A DNA stretch of 64,000 bases from Acidovorax sp. NCPPB 3576 (GTDB lineage: Bacteria; Pseudomonadota; Gammaproteobacteria; Burkholderiales; Burkholderiaceae_C): assembly GCF_028473605.1 (NCBI RefSeq), contig NZ_CP097267.1, forward strand, positions 1,120,501 through 1,184,500, in the 5' to 3' direction. A model generated the notes under the pieces. It saw nothing but the letters and a program-made list of their open reading frames with translations. It ran no database searches and was not told where the DNA came from. Position numbers and translations under genes: made by a program. Of this stretch, positions 46,447 to 56,020 are shown in pieces. Positions within the stretch are counted from its first letter, which is position 1, and each line of letters starts with the position of its first letter.

Positions 46447-47145
46447 TCAGCGGCGCGTGCTGTCCCGTGCGGCCAGTGGCGCCAGCGAGTCCCGCAGCCG
46501 GTCGTGGGTGCGCGGCGCCAGCGAATCGAGCGCCTGCTCCACATGGCCGATGTGCTCCAGCATGCGCTCGCGCGCCAGCGCCGTGTCGCCGCGCTCGATC
46601 GCCTCGACGATGGCGGCGTGCTCGGCGCACGACTGGCTGGCTCCGTGGCGCGATTGGTAGAGCGAGGCGGCCAGCGTGGTGCGTGCAGTGAGATCGCGCA
46701 GGATGCCGCTCAGGCTGCGGTGGCCCAGCGCCTCGGCCAGGCACACATGGAAGTCGGCCAGCAGGAACGCCCGCGTGGCGGCGTCCGCACCCTCGATGGC
46801 TTTTTGTTCATCGGCGATGTGCGCGCGCAGGCGCTGTACCACTGCCTGCAGCGGCCGGCCGGCTTCGGCCAGGATGCCGGCCTCCACGATGCGGCGTGCC
46901 GAGAAGGCATCGCGCGCGTCTTCCACCGAAGGCTCCACCACGTACCAGCCGCGGCGCGGCCGCACCTCGACGAAGCCGCGGGCCTGCAACTGCATGAGCG
47001 CCTCGCGCACCAGGGTGCGGCTCACGCCGAACAGGGTGGCCAGGGCCTGCTCGCCCAGGCGCTCGCCGGGCGCTAGCTTTTGCGCCAGGATCGATTCCAC
47101 CACCTGCTGGGCGATCTGGGTCTGGCTGCTGCAGGCACCGTTCAT
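46447..47145 (-). CDS. GntR-family regulator, FadR/FCD subgroup
   Basis: The 232-residue protein has an N-terminal winged helix (about 8-72: QQVVESILAQKLAPGERLGEQALATLFGVSRTLVREALMQLQARGFVEVRPRRGWYV) and an all-helical FCD ligand domain with metal-coordinating FHVCLAEALGH and CAEHAAIVEAIERGD motifs. FCD regulators often sense organic acids. The chemoreceptor and DctA genes follow upstream in the same direction, so a dicarboxylate or related ligand is plausible but unproven. Confidence 0.88.
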   Translation of the reverse strand: MNGACSSQTQIAQQVVESILAQKLAPGERLGEQALATLFGVSRTLVREALMQLQARGFVEVRPRRGWYVVEPSVEDARDAFSARRIVEAGILAEAGRPLQAVVQRLRAHIADEQKAIEGADAATRAFLLADFHVCLAEALGHRSLSGILRDLTARTTLAASLYQSRHGASQSCAEHAAIVEAIERGDTALARERMLEHIGHVEQALDSLAPRTHDRLRDSLAPLAARDSTRR

Positions 47146-47176
47146 GGAGGGCCGGGTGGGGCGGTGCCGGCTGCCG

Positions 47177-49018
47177 TCAGCGCGGCAGTGCGAGCGGGGC
47201 CGGGCCGCCGTGGCCCGTGCTGTGCTTGTCCAGCGTGAAGCCAGCCACGGTGCGGGACAGGTTGTGCGCCTGGTCGTTCAGCACGGCCGATGCCGCAGTG
47301 GATTCCTCGACCAGCGCGGCGTTCTGCTGCGTGGCGCGGTCCATTTCGGCGACGGCCTGGTTGATCTGGCCGATGCCGGCGCTCTGCTCGGTCATCGAGC
47401 CGTTGATCTCGCCGATGATTTGCGTCACGCGGCGGATGCTGTCCACGATCTCGCCCATGGTCTCGCCCGCCGCGCGCACGCGCTGGGTGCCGGTCGTCAC
47501 GCTCACGCCCGAGGCGTCGATGAGCGTCTTGATCTCCTTGGCCGCCGTGGCGCTGCGGTGCGCCAGGCTGCGCACTTCGCTCGCCACCACGGCGAAGCCC
47601 CGGCCGTTCTCGCCGGCGCGGGCGGCTTCCACGGCGGCGTTCAGGGCCAGGATGTTGGTCTGGAATGCGATGGAGTCGATCACGCCGATGATCTCGCCGA
47701 TCTTGGCCGAGGCCTTGGAGATCTCGTCCATGGTGCTGACCGCGCTGGCCACCACTTCGCCGCCCTTGCTGGCCGATGCGCTGGCCGAGGTGGCCAGGCG
47801 CGTGGCCTGCGCCGCCGCTTCGGCGGACTGCTTGACGGTGACGGTGAGCTGCGACAGCGAGGCCGAGGTTTCCTGCAGGTTGCTGGCCGAGGTCTCGGTG
47901 CGGTTGGACAGGTCGTGGTTGCCGGCCTTGATTTCGTCGGTGGCCGTCTTCATCGATTCGACGCCGTGGCGCACGTCCTGCAGCACGGTGCTGATCTTGT
48001 CCACGAAGGCATTGAACGACGAGGCGATCTGCGCCACTTCGTCGCTGCCGGAGACGGGCAGGCGGTGCGTCAGGTCGCCGCTGCCGGAGCCGATCTCGTC
48101 CATGGCGTCGCGCACTTGCGACAGGCGGCGGAACGACTTGGCGGTGAACATGGCGCCCACGGCCGCGGCCAGCAGGGCCAGCAGCACGATGGCCACGGCC
48201 AGCGTCTGCAACACGCTGCGCAGGCCGGTGGTGGCCTCGGCCTTGTCCAGCGCCACGATCAGCGACCAGTCGGTGCCCTGCACCGGGCGGGCCTTGAGCA
48301 GCTTGGCGCTGCCGTTGAGTTCCACCTCCATCGGCCGCGTCGCGCTCGCGAGCGAGGCCATGGCGGCGGGGGTGAGCAGGGGCGAGAGTTCGGTCACCGG
48401 CTTGAGGCTGAGCTTGGCGTCCGCGTGCGCCAGGATCTGGCCGTCGCTGTTCACCACGAAGCCCAGGCTGTTCGGTGTGGGGTGGATGGCAGCGACCACC
48501 TCGCGCACGCCCTCCAGCGGCACGGCGCCGTTGACCACGCCCTGCAGCGCGCCGCCGCGCAGCAGCGGCGCGACGAAGGCCACATACGGCACGCCCGTGG
48601 TGGAGTCGCCATACGGCTTGGTGACCGCCAGCTTGCCGGCCTGCACCGCCGCCTTGTACCATGGGCGGGCCGTCGGGTCATAGCCGGCGGGGGTCTGCGT
48701 GGTGGACTTGAAGGTCTTGTCCTCCCAGCCCACGGTCGTGATCGGAAAGCCGTTGGCCTTGCCCATCAGGGCCACGAAGCCCTGCGGGTCGCCCTGTTCC
48801 ACGACCGCCGCGGTGGCATTCACCGCAGCCGCCTTGGCGGACACCCACTGGTCGATGGCCATCGTGTTGCCCGCCGTGATGGCGTTCAGGTCCTGCTCGA
48901 TGGTCTCGAACGTGTTGGTGCGGGTGATGGAGTAGGTGGCGGCACCGGTGACCGCCAGGGCACAGACCACGGTGGCGGTGCTGATGACGAGGATCTTGGA
49001 GCGCAGAGACTGGATCAT
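47177..49018 (-). CDS. Methyl-accepting chemotaxis protein with Cache sensor
   Basis: A 613-residue chemoreceptor. Membrane helix about 8-30, then a periplasmic double-Cache-type sensor with the ligand-pocket signature [39 protein letters not shown]. Then a second membrane helix near 270-295, HAMP, and a signalling domain with [27 protein letters not shown]. Cache receptors with DP-x-x-RPWY commonly bind amino acids or organic acids. No tethering pentapeptide is present at the C-terminus (ends PLALPR). An ATTAC-ACC-GTAAT repeat lies just upstream. Confidence 0.93.
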   Translation of the reverse strand: MIQSLRSKILVISTATVVCALAVTGAATYSITRTNTFETIEQDLNAITAGNTMAIDQWVSAKAAAVNATAAVVEQGDPQGFVALMGKANGFPITTVGWEDKTFKSTTQTPAGYDPTARPWYKAAVQAGKLAVTKPYGDSTTGVPYVAFVAPLLRGGALQGVVNGAVPLEGVREVVAAIHPTPNSLGFVVNSDGQILAHADAKLSLKPVTELSPLLTPAAMASLASATRPMEVELNGSAKLLKARPVQGTDWSLIVALDKAEATTGLRSVLQTLAVAIVLLALLAAAVGAMFTAKSFRRLSQVRDAMDEIGSGSGDLTHRLPVSGSDEVAQIASSFNAFVDKISTVLQDVRHGVESMKTATDEIKAGNHDLSNRTETSASNLQETSASLSQLTVTVKQSAEAAAQATRLATSASASASKGGEVVASAVSTMDEISKASAKIGEIIGVIDSIAFQTNILALNAAVEAARAGENGRGFAVVASEVRSLAHRSATAAKEIKTLIDASGVSVTTGTQRVRAAGETMGEIVDSIRRVTQIIGEINGSMTEQSAGIGQINQAVAEMDRATQQNAALVEESTAASAVLNDQAHNLSRTVAGFTLDKHSTGHGGPAPLALPR

Positions 49019-49104
49019 GGCGGCCTCGGAAAAAGAAGTCCTGCATTACACCGTAATTGCGTTACCGGTGCTTACAGCATCCTGGAATGTGCGTGGAAGC
49101 CGCA

Positions 49105-50388
49105 CTACACGTCCGTGGGCGCATCCAGCGCCTTGCCATCCAGCACGGCATGTGCTCGGTTGCGGTCGATGTCGCCTTCCCACGAGGCGATGGCCACGGT
49201 GGCCACGCAGTTGCCGATCAGGTTGCCCACCGCGCGGGCGATGCCCATGAACCAGTCCACCGACAGCACCAGCACCAGGCCGATCGCGGGAATGGCCGGA
49301 ATCGCATGCAGCGTGGCCGCCAGCACCACGATGGCCGAGCCCGGCACGCCGTGCGCGCCCTTGGAAGTCACCAGCGAGATCGCCAGGATGGTCAGCAGGT
49401 CCGCCATGGAAATCGGCGTGTTCGTGGCCTGGGCGATGAACACCGCCGCCAGGGTGATGTAGATCGAGAACGCGTCCAGGTTGAACGAATAGCCCGTGGG
49501 AATCACCAGGCCCACGGTCGAGTCGCGGATGCCCAGGTGCTTGAGCTTGGCCATGACCTGCGGCAGCACGCTGTCCGACGAGGTGGTGGCGAACACCACC
49601 GCCAGCTCCTCGCGCAGGTAGCGCAGCAGCTTGAACAGGCTGAAACCCGAGAACCGCATGATCAGCCCCAGCACCACCGTCACGAAGACGAACACCGCCG
49701 CATAGAACAGTGCCACCAGCAGGCCCAGTTGCTTGAGCGAGCCGATGCCGTACTTGCCCACCGTGAACGCGATGGCCCCCAGCACGCCCAGGGGCGCGAG
49801 CTGGATGATCAGCCCCATCGCCTTGAACAGCACAGCCGAAAAATCGTCGATGAGCGAGACCACCCGCGCACCGCGCTCGCCCACCAGCGACAGCGCGCAG
49901 CCGAACACGATGGAAAACAGCAGCACCTGCAGTACGTCGCCGGTGGAAAACGCGCTGATCGCCGTGTTGGGAATCAGCTTGAGCAAGAAGTCGCTGAACC
50001 CGCCGCCCGCCAGCTTGTTGGCGTTGTCGGCATAGGCGCCCATGGCCGAGGCGTCCAGCGCCCGCGGGTCCACGTTCATTCCCACTCCCGGCTCGAACAC
50101 GAAGGCCAGCACCAGCCCCAGCAGTAGCGCGATGCTGGTGACCACCTCGAAATAGATCAGCGACTTGATCCCCACGCGGCCCACCCGCTTCAGATCCCCC
50201 GTGCCCGCGATGCCATGCACCACCACGCAGAACACGATGAGCGGGATCAGCATCTTGATGAGCTTGATGAAGCCATCGCCCAGGGGCTTGAGCTGCACCG
50301 CCCACTGGGGCCACAGCAGCCCGACGATGACGCCGGCGATCAGGGCCAGGACCACCCGGCCGAACAGGGAGCGGAAGAAGCGTTGCAT
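49105..50388 (-). CDS. dctA: C4-dicarboxylate:cation symporter
   Basis: A 427-residue DAACS-family carrier. It has the N-terminal LFGRVVLALIAGVIVGLLWP helix, the serine-rich re-entrant loop FATTSSDSVLPQVMAKL, the GYSFNLDAFSIYITLAAVFIAQATN stretch and the C-terminal SVDWFMGIARAVGNLIGN motif. DctA takes up succinate, fumarate and malate with protons or sodium. The start at 50388 has GGAG a few bases upstream. A 12-bp near-palindrome CTTGCATACAAG lies about 40 bp upstream of the start, possibly a regulator site. Confidence 0.94.
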   Translation of the reverse strand: MQRFFRSLFGRVVLALIAGVIVGLLWPQWAVQLKPLGDGFIKLIKMLIPLIVFCVVVHGIAGTGDLKRVGRVGIKSLIYFEVVTSIALLLGLVLAFVFEPGVGMNVDPRALDASAMGAYADNANKLAGGGFSDFLLKLIPNTAISAFSTGDVLQVLLFSIVFGCALSLVGERGARVVSLIDDFSAVLFKAMGLIIQLAPLGVLGAIAFTVGKYGIGSLKQLGLLVALFYAAVFVFVTVVLGLIMRFSGFSLFKLLRYLREELAVVFATTSSDSVLPQVMAKLKHLGIRDSTVGLVIPTGYSFNLDAFSIYITLAAVFIAQATNTPISMADLLTILAISLVTSKGAHGVPGSAIVVLAATLHAIPAIPAIGLVLVLSVDWFMGIARAVGNLIGNCVATVAIASWEGDIDRNRAHAVLDGKALDAPTDV

Positions 50389-50646
50389 GGAATCTCCGAA
50401 AGTCGTCACGTTGGTTCACCAATCTTGCATACAAGAAATGTAGACATTCAGTGCGGTGGCCGGTTCGGGGGTTATCCCGTGTGTGGCGTGGCGGCACGGC
50501 GGTGGTGCGGCGGCTCGATCAGGGGCACCAGATGGTTTGCGATTGGTAACTATTAATCAATGGTTGGGCGGCCATTCACCTTGCAACCGCTTCTATCATC
50601 CGCGCCTGTCGAATGAAGACAGGAATAAAAAATGGGAGGGATGACC

Positions 50647-51540
50647 ATGAACGACATCGTGGCGGTGCCACAGGAGGCACTACGGGCTGAACTGGCACGC
50701 AAGATCGCGCCCAAGTACGCCACGCGGCTTTTTCAACTGCGTGACATTCCGAATGTGATGCGGTCTCGGCTGGGGTGGCCGGTCGCGTCGAACTTGATGG
50801 AGCGGTGGTTTAACGGGGCGGCGTACCAGATGACGGAGGGCGTCAAAGGGAGTTTGGAAGGCAATCGCCTGAATCAATTGCCTGCTTCGCAATTGGACGA
50901 CAGTACTGTCACCATGGAATGGGCGCTGGGCTTTGCACGGGTACGGGCCGCAATCAGGCAATTGCAAGCCAAATGGGCAAGTCCTGCTGGCATCCAGCAG
51001 TTGAAGATCAGAGTAGGCAGGGCGAGCCTGGGACGAAATAACAGTTGTTGGCGCTTCGGGAATTTGGGTCAACCGCCTGCAGTGCTGGATTCGACTTGCC
51101 AAATCAACTATCTGGTGTTTGGCAAGATGGGTGATCCACTGGATGATTTATATGGCGCGATGGGTGAAGCGCAAATCAAGGTGGCCGTTTCAGGAATAGT
51201 CACTACACAGGGATTCGGGAAAGCCAGTATCCAGGTGGATGAGTTGGCGTTTTATCTGCGTGACTCCTACGATTTCAACGACGGTAAATTCTTTATATCG
51301 CAACCCCTGGGCTGCTGGGGATTCAACGGGATGGCGTGCGGTATCGGAACGAGAATCAGCGTGCCCGTCGATCTGCAAACAGTAGACGAGGCACCTTCAT
51401 CGGTGCAGCACCGCAAATACTTGGTTCAGAACGCTGATTTTCGAGCGTGGCGAGCGAAGAACAACAAAGGTGGGGATTTCATGGTGCTTTCCAACGCGTT
51501 GCGCATCAAGCTCCCGTTTTCACAAAAAATCGCATGGTGA
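50647..51540 (+). CDS. DUF6402 family protein
   Basis: A protein of about 297 residues containing QLRDIPNVMRSRLGWPVASNLMERWFNGAAYQM near residue 30. Central beta-rich segments follow (VDELAFYLRDSYDFNDGKFFISQPLGCWGFNG, then NADFRAWRAKNNKGGDFMVLSNALRI). This layout matches DUF6402 proteins of Burkholderiales, often found beside T6SS or toxin genes and sometimes in tandem. The ATG at 50647 follows the GGGAGGGATGACC ribosome site; 50638 is an in-frame alternative. It overlaps the following gene. No VgrG or Rhs gene is adjacent here. Confidence 0.72.
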   Translation: MNDIVAVPQEALRAELARKIAPKYATRLFQLRDIPNVMRSRLGWPVASNLMERWFNGAAYQMTEGVKGSLEGNRLNQLPASQLDDSTVTMEWALGFARVRAAIRQLQAKWASPAGIQQLKIRVGRASLGRNNSCWRFGNLGQPPAVLDSTCQINYLVFGKMGDPLDDLYGAMGEAQIKVAVSGIVTTQGFGKASIQVDELAFYLRDSYDFNDGKFFISQPLGCWGFNGMACGIGTRISVPVDLQTVDEAPSSVQHRKYLVQNADFRAWRAKNNKGGDFMVLSNALRIKLPFSQKIAW

Positions 51541-51941
51541 TTTTTATGAGCGCTGCATGGACGAATTTGAAAAAACCGGTTTTTCTCCTGCTGCTGGCGG
51601 GTATTTTGGTAGGCGCATGGTACGCATTCACCCCGAAGTTGTTCCACACATCGATCAGCCCCAGAAAAGTCTATCGGGTGGAGTATTACGAGGCATCGCC
51701 GATTCAGAGCTTGATTCACTTCAACTTCAAAATGCCGGCATTTGTTCGGCTGTATCGCAATCAGCCGGAGACCTTGCTTGGCGAAAGTGACGTGGTGGAA
51801 CTCTGGATGAACGGATCGCTGAACTGGTGGTTCGACGATCCCGTGAATTCGGTGGTCATTGGCAATGACATCGTGTTCGAGAATGTCGCGCCCGAATGCC
51901 GAGAGTGTCCAAGCCTGCCGGACACCGTGTTGATGCCATGA
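51534..51941 (+). CDS. Small membrane-anchored protein paired with DUF6402
   Basis: A 135-residue protein with a single N-terminal membrane helix (PVFLLLLAGILVGAWYAF, about residues 16-33) and a periplasmic part containing several Trp/Tyr (LWMNGSLNWWFDDPVNSVVI) and a Cys pair (ECREC). It overlaps the DUF6402 stop. Such pairs resemble effector-immunity arrangements, in which the membrane protein guards the periplasm. I do not recognise the family. A start at 51546 is also possible. Confidence 0.62.
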   Translation: MVIFMSAAWTNLKKPVFLLLLAGILVGAWYAFTPKLFHTSISPRKVYRVEYYEASPIQSLIHFNFKMPAFVRLYRNQPETLLGESDVVELWMNGSLNWWFDDPVNSVVIGNDIVFENVAPECRECPSLPDTVLMP

Positions 51942-52007
51942 TCGGCCGCACTGCATGTTCGGCCTGGTAAGGGCTGTGCTTGACCGCAGCGGGCCGCCGC
52001 TACCCCT

Positions 52008-53252
52008 TCAGCCCAGCAGATCGTGCAGCGTCCGCGCCACCACCTTGGTCGCGCGCCGCAGGTCTTCCAGGTCCAGGCGTTCGTCGGCGCGCTTGGCGTG
52101 AGACTCCAGTACGGTGCGCGGGCCGGCGCCGTAGATCACGCCGGGAATGCCGGCCTCGCCGTACAGGCGCACATCCGTGTACAGCGGCGTGCCCATCGCA
52201 GGGATCGGTTGGCCGAAGAGTTCTTCTCCATGCTTTTGCAGCGCGGCCACCAGGGGCGCGTTGCCCGCCAGCGGCTGCATGGCGTTGGCCAGCAGCAGGC
52301 GCTTGATGTCCACGGTGATGCCGGCGCAGCCCGCGGCGGCCTCGGCGATCACGCGGCGGATATCGGCCTCGACCTCGGCCGGGTTTTCCTCGGGGATCAT
52401 GCGGCGGTCGAGCTTGAACACGACCTTGCCGGGGACCACGTTGGTGTTGGTGCCGCCTTCGATGCGGCCCACGTTCAGGTAGGGGTGTTCGATGCCGTCC
52501 ACCTTCGAAGTGACCTGCTGGTACTTGGCGTTCTGCGCATACAGCGCGTTCAGGATCGCGACCGCGCCCTGCAGCGCGTCCACGCCGGTATGGGGAATGG
52601 CGGCGTGGGCCATCTTGCCGTGCACGGTCACCTCCATCTGCAGGCAGCCGTTGTGCGCCGTGACGACCTCGTAGCTGAAGCCAGCGGCGAGCAGCAGATC
52701 GGGCCGGGTCAGGCCCTGGCGCAGCAGCCAGCCCGGGCCCAGTTCGCCGCCGAATTCTTCGTCGTAGGTGAAGTGCAGTTCCACCGCGCCCTTCGTGGGC
52801 CGTGCCACGGCCTCCAGGGCGCGCAGGGCGAAGGTGAAGCTGGCGAAATCGCTCTTGCTCACCGCGGTGGCTCGGCCGTAGATCTTGCCGTCCACGATCT
52901 CGCCGCCGTAGGGATCGTGCGTCCAGCCTTCGCCGGGCGGCACCACGTCGCCGTGGGCATTGAGCGCCACGGTGCGGCCGCCACCGGCGGTGCCATCGGG
53001 GGCGTAGGGCCGGCGCACGATCAGGTTGGTGATGGACTCCATGCCGTAGGCCTGGACCTCGGCCTCGGGCACGGGATGGCGCTCGGCCTCGTAGCCGAAG
53101 GCCTGCAGTAGCTCCGCGGTGCGCTCGGCATGCGGGGCATTGTTGCCGGGCGGCGTGTCGGTGGGCACGCGCACCAGCGCCTGCAGAAAGCGCACTTCCT
53201 CGTCGAAGTGTTGGTCGATCCAGGCGTCCAGTGGTTGGTAGGTGCTGCTCAT
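52008..53252 (-). CDS. M20-family amidohydrolase/peptidase (ArgE/DapE-like)
   Basis: A 414-residue zinc hydrolase with metal-binding motifs ALNAHGDVVPPGEGW, TYDEEFGGELGPGWLL and the dimerisation-domain HGKMAHAAIPHTGVDALQGA. It starts inside the end of the UraD-AllC gene (4-bp overlap) and shares its operon with allantoinase PuuE. It may hydrolyse a ureide-derived amide such as ureidoglycine/oxamate precursors, but the family covers acetylornithine, succinyl-diaminopimelate and carbamoyl-amino-acid substrates. Function beyond amidohydrolase is inference from context. Confidence 0.85.
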   Translation of the reverse strand: MSSTYQPLDAWIDQHFDEEVRFLQALVRVPTDTPPGNNAPHAERTAELLQAFGYEAERHPVPEAEVQAYGMESITNLIVRRPYAPDGTAGGGRTVALNAHGDVVPPGEGWTHDPYGGEIVDGKIYGRATAVSKSDFASFTFALRALEAVARPTKGAVELHFTYDEEFGGELGPGWLLRQGLTRPDLLLAAGFSYEVVTAHNGCLQMEVTVHGKMAHAAIPHTGVDALQGAVAILNALYAQNAKYQQVTSKVDGIEHPYLNVGRIEGGTNTNVVPGKVVFKLDRRMIPEENPAEVEADIRRVIAEAAAGCAGITVDIKRLLLANAMQPLAGNAPLVAALQKHGEELFGQPIPAMGTPLYTDVRLYGEAGIPGVIYGAGPRTVLESHAKRADERLDLEDLRRATKVVARTLHDLLG

Positions 53253-55024
53253 GGGGTTTCGGTGGCCAGTTGGTTCAGAAGGTGGGAGAAGGCGTCGACG
53301 GCGAGCTGCATGTCGTCGCTGGTCGTGCTTTCCAGGGGGTTGTGGCTGATGCCGCTGTTCAGGCCGCGCACGAACAGCATGGCCTGCGGCATGATTTCGT
53401 GCAGCTTCATGGCGTCGTGCCCGGCGCCGCTGGGCATGCGGTGCACCGGCACGCCCAGCGCGTCCACGGCACGCTCCCAGCGCTGCTGCCATGCGGGCGC
53501 GCTGGGCGCGGCGGCGGCGCGCATGGTTTCCTCCAGCGTGTAGTGCAGGCCGCGCCGCGCGGCGATGGACTGCAGCACGGCCAGCACATCGGCCACCAGC
53601 GCATCGCGCTGGGCATCGGTGGGCGCGCGCAGGTCCAGGCTGAACTGGCATCGGCCCGGCACCACGTTGATGGAGCCGCCGGGCACGTTCAGCAGCCCCA
53701 CGGTGCCCACCGAGTCGCCGTCGCGCGCGGCACGCGCCTCCACCGCCAGGATGAGTTCGGCCACGGCCGCAGCCGCATCGCGGCGGCGGTCCATGGGCGT
53801 GGTGCCGGCGTGGCTGGCCATGCCGTGCATCTCGCCCACGAAGCGCACGCTGCCGTTGATCGAGGTGACCACGCCCAGGGGCAGGTCCAGTTCGTTGAGC
53901 ACCGGCCCCTGCTCGATGTGCACCTCGACGAAGCCCAGATACCGGGCCGGGTCGCGCTGCAGCTTCGGAATGTCGTCGATGCACAGGCCGGCATGCTGCA
54001 TGGCCTCGCGCAGGGTCACGCCGTCGGCGTCCTTCTGGTCGAGCCACGCCGGATCGAAGTCGCCGATGAGCGCGCCCGAGCCGAGGAACGTTGCCTTGTA
54101 GCGCTGGCCTTCCTCTTCCGAAAAGCCCACCACCTCGATGCCGAAGGGCAGGCGCCGGCCCTGGCGGTGCAGCTCGCGCACGCAGGCCATGGGCACGAAG
54201 ATGCCCAGCCGGCCGTCGTACTTGCCGCCGTTGCGCACGGTGTCGTAGTGGCTGCCGGTCATGAGCAGGGGCGCATCGGGCGTGGCGCCGTGGTAGCGGC
54301 CCACCACGTTGCCGACCGCGTCCACGGCCACTTCGTCGAAGCCGCAGTCGCGCATCCAGTGGCTGAGCGCTTGAGCGCAGGCGCGGTGCGCATCGGTCAG
54401 GTAGGTGACGGTGAGCTGGCCCTTCTCGGCAAAGCCCGGGTCGCTGTGCTGCGCCAGGGTTTCCTGCCAGTCCCACACGTCGTTGCCCAGCGTGGGCGCC
54501 ACGCCGAACAGGTCGTTCAGCCGGATCTCGGCGATGCGGTGGATGTTGCGCAACGCTTCGGCCCGCTCGAAGTCCGGCGGATTGGAAAGCCGGCGCGCGA
54601 AGGTGTCGATGATGTCCTGCCGCGGCAGCCCCGTGCCGCGCGGGCCGCGCACCGCGAGGATGAACGGGAAGCCGAAGCGCGCGTTGTAGTCGGCGTTGAG
54701 CTGCTGGATGCGCGCGAACTCCTCGGGCGTGCACTGCGTGAGGCCGGCCGTGCCCTGCTCGCGGGCCGATTCCGCCGTGAGCGCATTCGCCACCATGGCC
54801 TTGCCCGCCAGTTCCGGGTGGGCGCGCACCAGGGCGAGCTGGGCCTCGCGCGGCGCCCGGGCCAGCACGCGCACCATGGCGTGCTTGAACTGCGCGAGCG
54901 AGCGGAAGGGCCGATCCGCGAGCGCCTCTTCGGCGATCCACGGCGAGTGCTCGTACAGGCCGTCCAGCAGGCGCGCGGCCTCTTCGGGCGCGGCGGTATT
55001 CAGTTGTTCGAGGGTGAGGGGCAT
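53249..55024 (-). CDS. OHCU decarboxylase fused to allantoate amidohydrolase
   Basis: A 591-residue bifunctional protein. Residues 1 to about 170 are UraD, which decarboxylates 2-oxo-4-hydroxy-4-carboxy-5-ureidoimidazoline to S-allantoin; the motif RAHPELAGK carries the catalytic His, and FGFPFILAVRG follows. Residues about 175-591 are AllC, an M20-family allantoate amidohydrolase with MTGSHYDTVRNGGKYDG, GFSEEEGQRY, HIEQGPVLNE and GMASHAGTTPMDRRRD. The two activities flank the allantoinase step supplied by the upstream gene puuE. The fusion makes consecutive pathway steps stoichiometric. Confidence 0.92.
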   Translation of the reverse strand: MPLTLEQLNTAAPEEAARLLDGLYEHSPWIAEEALADRPFRSLAQFKHAMVRVLARAPREAQLALVRAHPELAGKAMVANALTAESAREQGTAGLTQCTPEEFARIQQLNADYNARFGFPFILAVRGPRGTGLPRQDIIDTFARRLSNPPDFERAEALRNIHRIAEIRLNDLFGVAPTLGNDVWDWQETLAQHSDPGFAEKGQLTVTYLTDAHRACAQALSHWMRDCGFDEVAVDAVGNVVGRYHGATPDAPLLMTGSHYDTVRNGGKYDGRLGIFVPMACVRELHRQGRRLPFGIEVVGFSEEEGQRYKATFLGSGALIGDFDPAWLDQKDADGVTLREAMQHAGLCIDDIPKLQRDPARYLGFVEVHIEQGPVLNELDLPLGVVTSINGSVRFVGEMHGMASHAGTTPMDRRRDAAAAVAELILAVEARAARDGDSVGTVGLLNVPGGSINVVPGRCQFSLDLRAPTDAQRDALVADVLAVLQSIAARRGLHYTLEETMRAAAAPSAPAWQQRWERAVDALGVPVHRMPSGAGHDAMKLHEIMPQAMLFVRGLNSGISHNPLESTTSDDMQLAVDAFSHLLNQLATETP

Positions 55025-55029
55025 GGCGT

Positions 55030-56013
55030 TCACTCCGGGCAGGGATGGGTCTCGGCCCAGTGGCGTGCGATGTCGATGCGGCGGCACACCCACACATGGT
55101 CGTGCTGCTGCACGTGGTCCAGGAAGCGCTGCAGCGCGGTGATGCGGCCCGGGCGCCCGAGCAGCCGGCAGTGCATGCCGATGCTCATCATCTTGGGGCG
55201 GTCGTCGCCGGCGGGATCGCCCTCGGCATACAGCGCATCGAACGTGTCCTTCATGTACTGGAAGAACGGGTCCGCGTGCGAGTAGCCCTGGGGCAGCGCA
55301 AAGCGCATGTCGTTGCAGTCGAGCGTGTAGGGCACGATGAGCTGCCGGGCCGTGCTGCCGTCGGTGCGGGCGACCTTCATCCAGAAAGGCAGGTCGTCGC
55401 CGTAGTAGTCGCTGTCGTAGGCGAAGCCGCCGTGGTCGGCCACCAGGCGGCGGGTGTTGGGGCTGTCGCGGCCGGTGTACCAGCCCGCGCCGTGCACCGT
55501 GCCGGGCGCGCCGTGCCGCTGGCCCGTGAGCGCCTCGAAAATGGCCAGGGCCTCGGCCATGTGGGCGCGCTCCACGGCCTCGGGCACGTTCTGGTAGTGG
55601 ATCCACTTGAGCCCGTGGCAGGCGATCTCGTGGCCCAGTTCCATGAAGGCGGCCGTGACGTCGGGGTGGCGCTGCAAGGCCGTCGCCACGCCGAACACGG
55701 TGAGCGGCAGGCCGCGCTTTTCGAACTCGCGCAGCAGGCGCCACACGCCGGCGCGCGAGCCGTATTCGTAGATCCCCTCCATGCTGATGTGCCGGTCGGG
55801 GTAGCTGGCCGGGTTGAACATTTCCGACAGGAACTGCTCGCTGCCGGCATCGCCGTGCAGCACGGCGTTCTCGCCGCCTTCCTCGTAGTTCAGCACGAAC
55901 TGCACGGCGATGCGGGCGTTGCCCGGCCAGCGCGCGTGCGGCGGATTGCGGCCGTAGCCCACGAGGTCGCGGGGGTAGGGCAGGGTGGCGTCGTAGATCG
56001 GGGCGGCGGTCAT
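55030..56013 (-). CDS. puuE: Allantoinase, polysaccharide-deacetylase type
   Basis: A 327-residue protein of the NodB-like fold that serves as a metal-independent allantoinase in Pseudomonas and related bacteria. It begins YPRDLVGYGRNPPHARWPGNARIAVQFVLNYEEGGENAVLHGD and includes GVATALQRHPDV, GHEIACHGLKWIHYQ and GWYTGRDSPNTRRLV, all typical of PuuE. It opens S-allantoin to allantoate for AllC, encoded 5 bp downstream. The GntR gene stops 17 bp... upstream context places it right after the regulator gene on the same strand. Confidence 0.93.
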   Translation of the reverse strand: MTAAPIYDATLPYPRDLVGYGRNPPHARWPGNARIAVQFVLNYEEGGENAVLHGDAGSEQFLSEMFNPASYPDRHISMEGIYEYGSRAGVWRLLREFEKRGLPLTVFGVATALQRHPDVTAAFMELGHEIACHGLKWIHYQNVPEAVERAHMAEALAIFEALTGQRHGAPGTVHGAGWYTGRDSPNTRRLVADHGGFAYDSDYYGDDLPFWMKVARTDGSTARQLIVPYTLDCNDMRFALPQGYSHADPFFQYMKDTFDALYAEGDPAGDDRPKMMSIGMHCRLLGRPGRITALQRFLDHVQQHDHVWVCRRIDIARHWAETHPCPE

Positions 56014-56020
56014 CGGGTCC

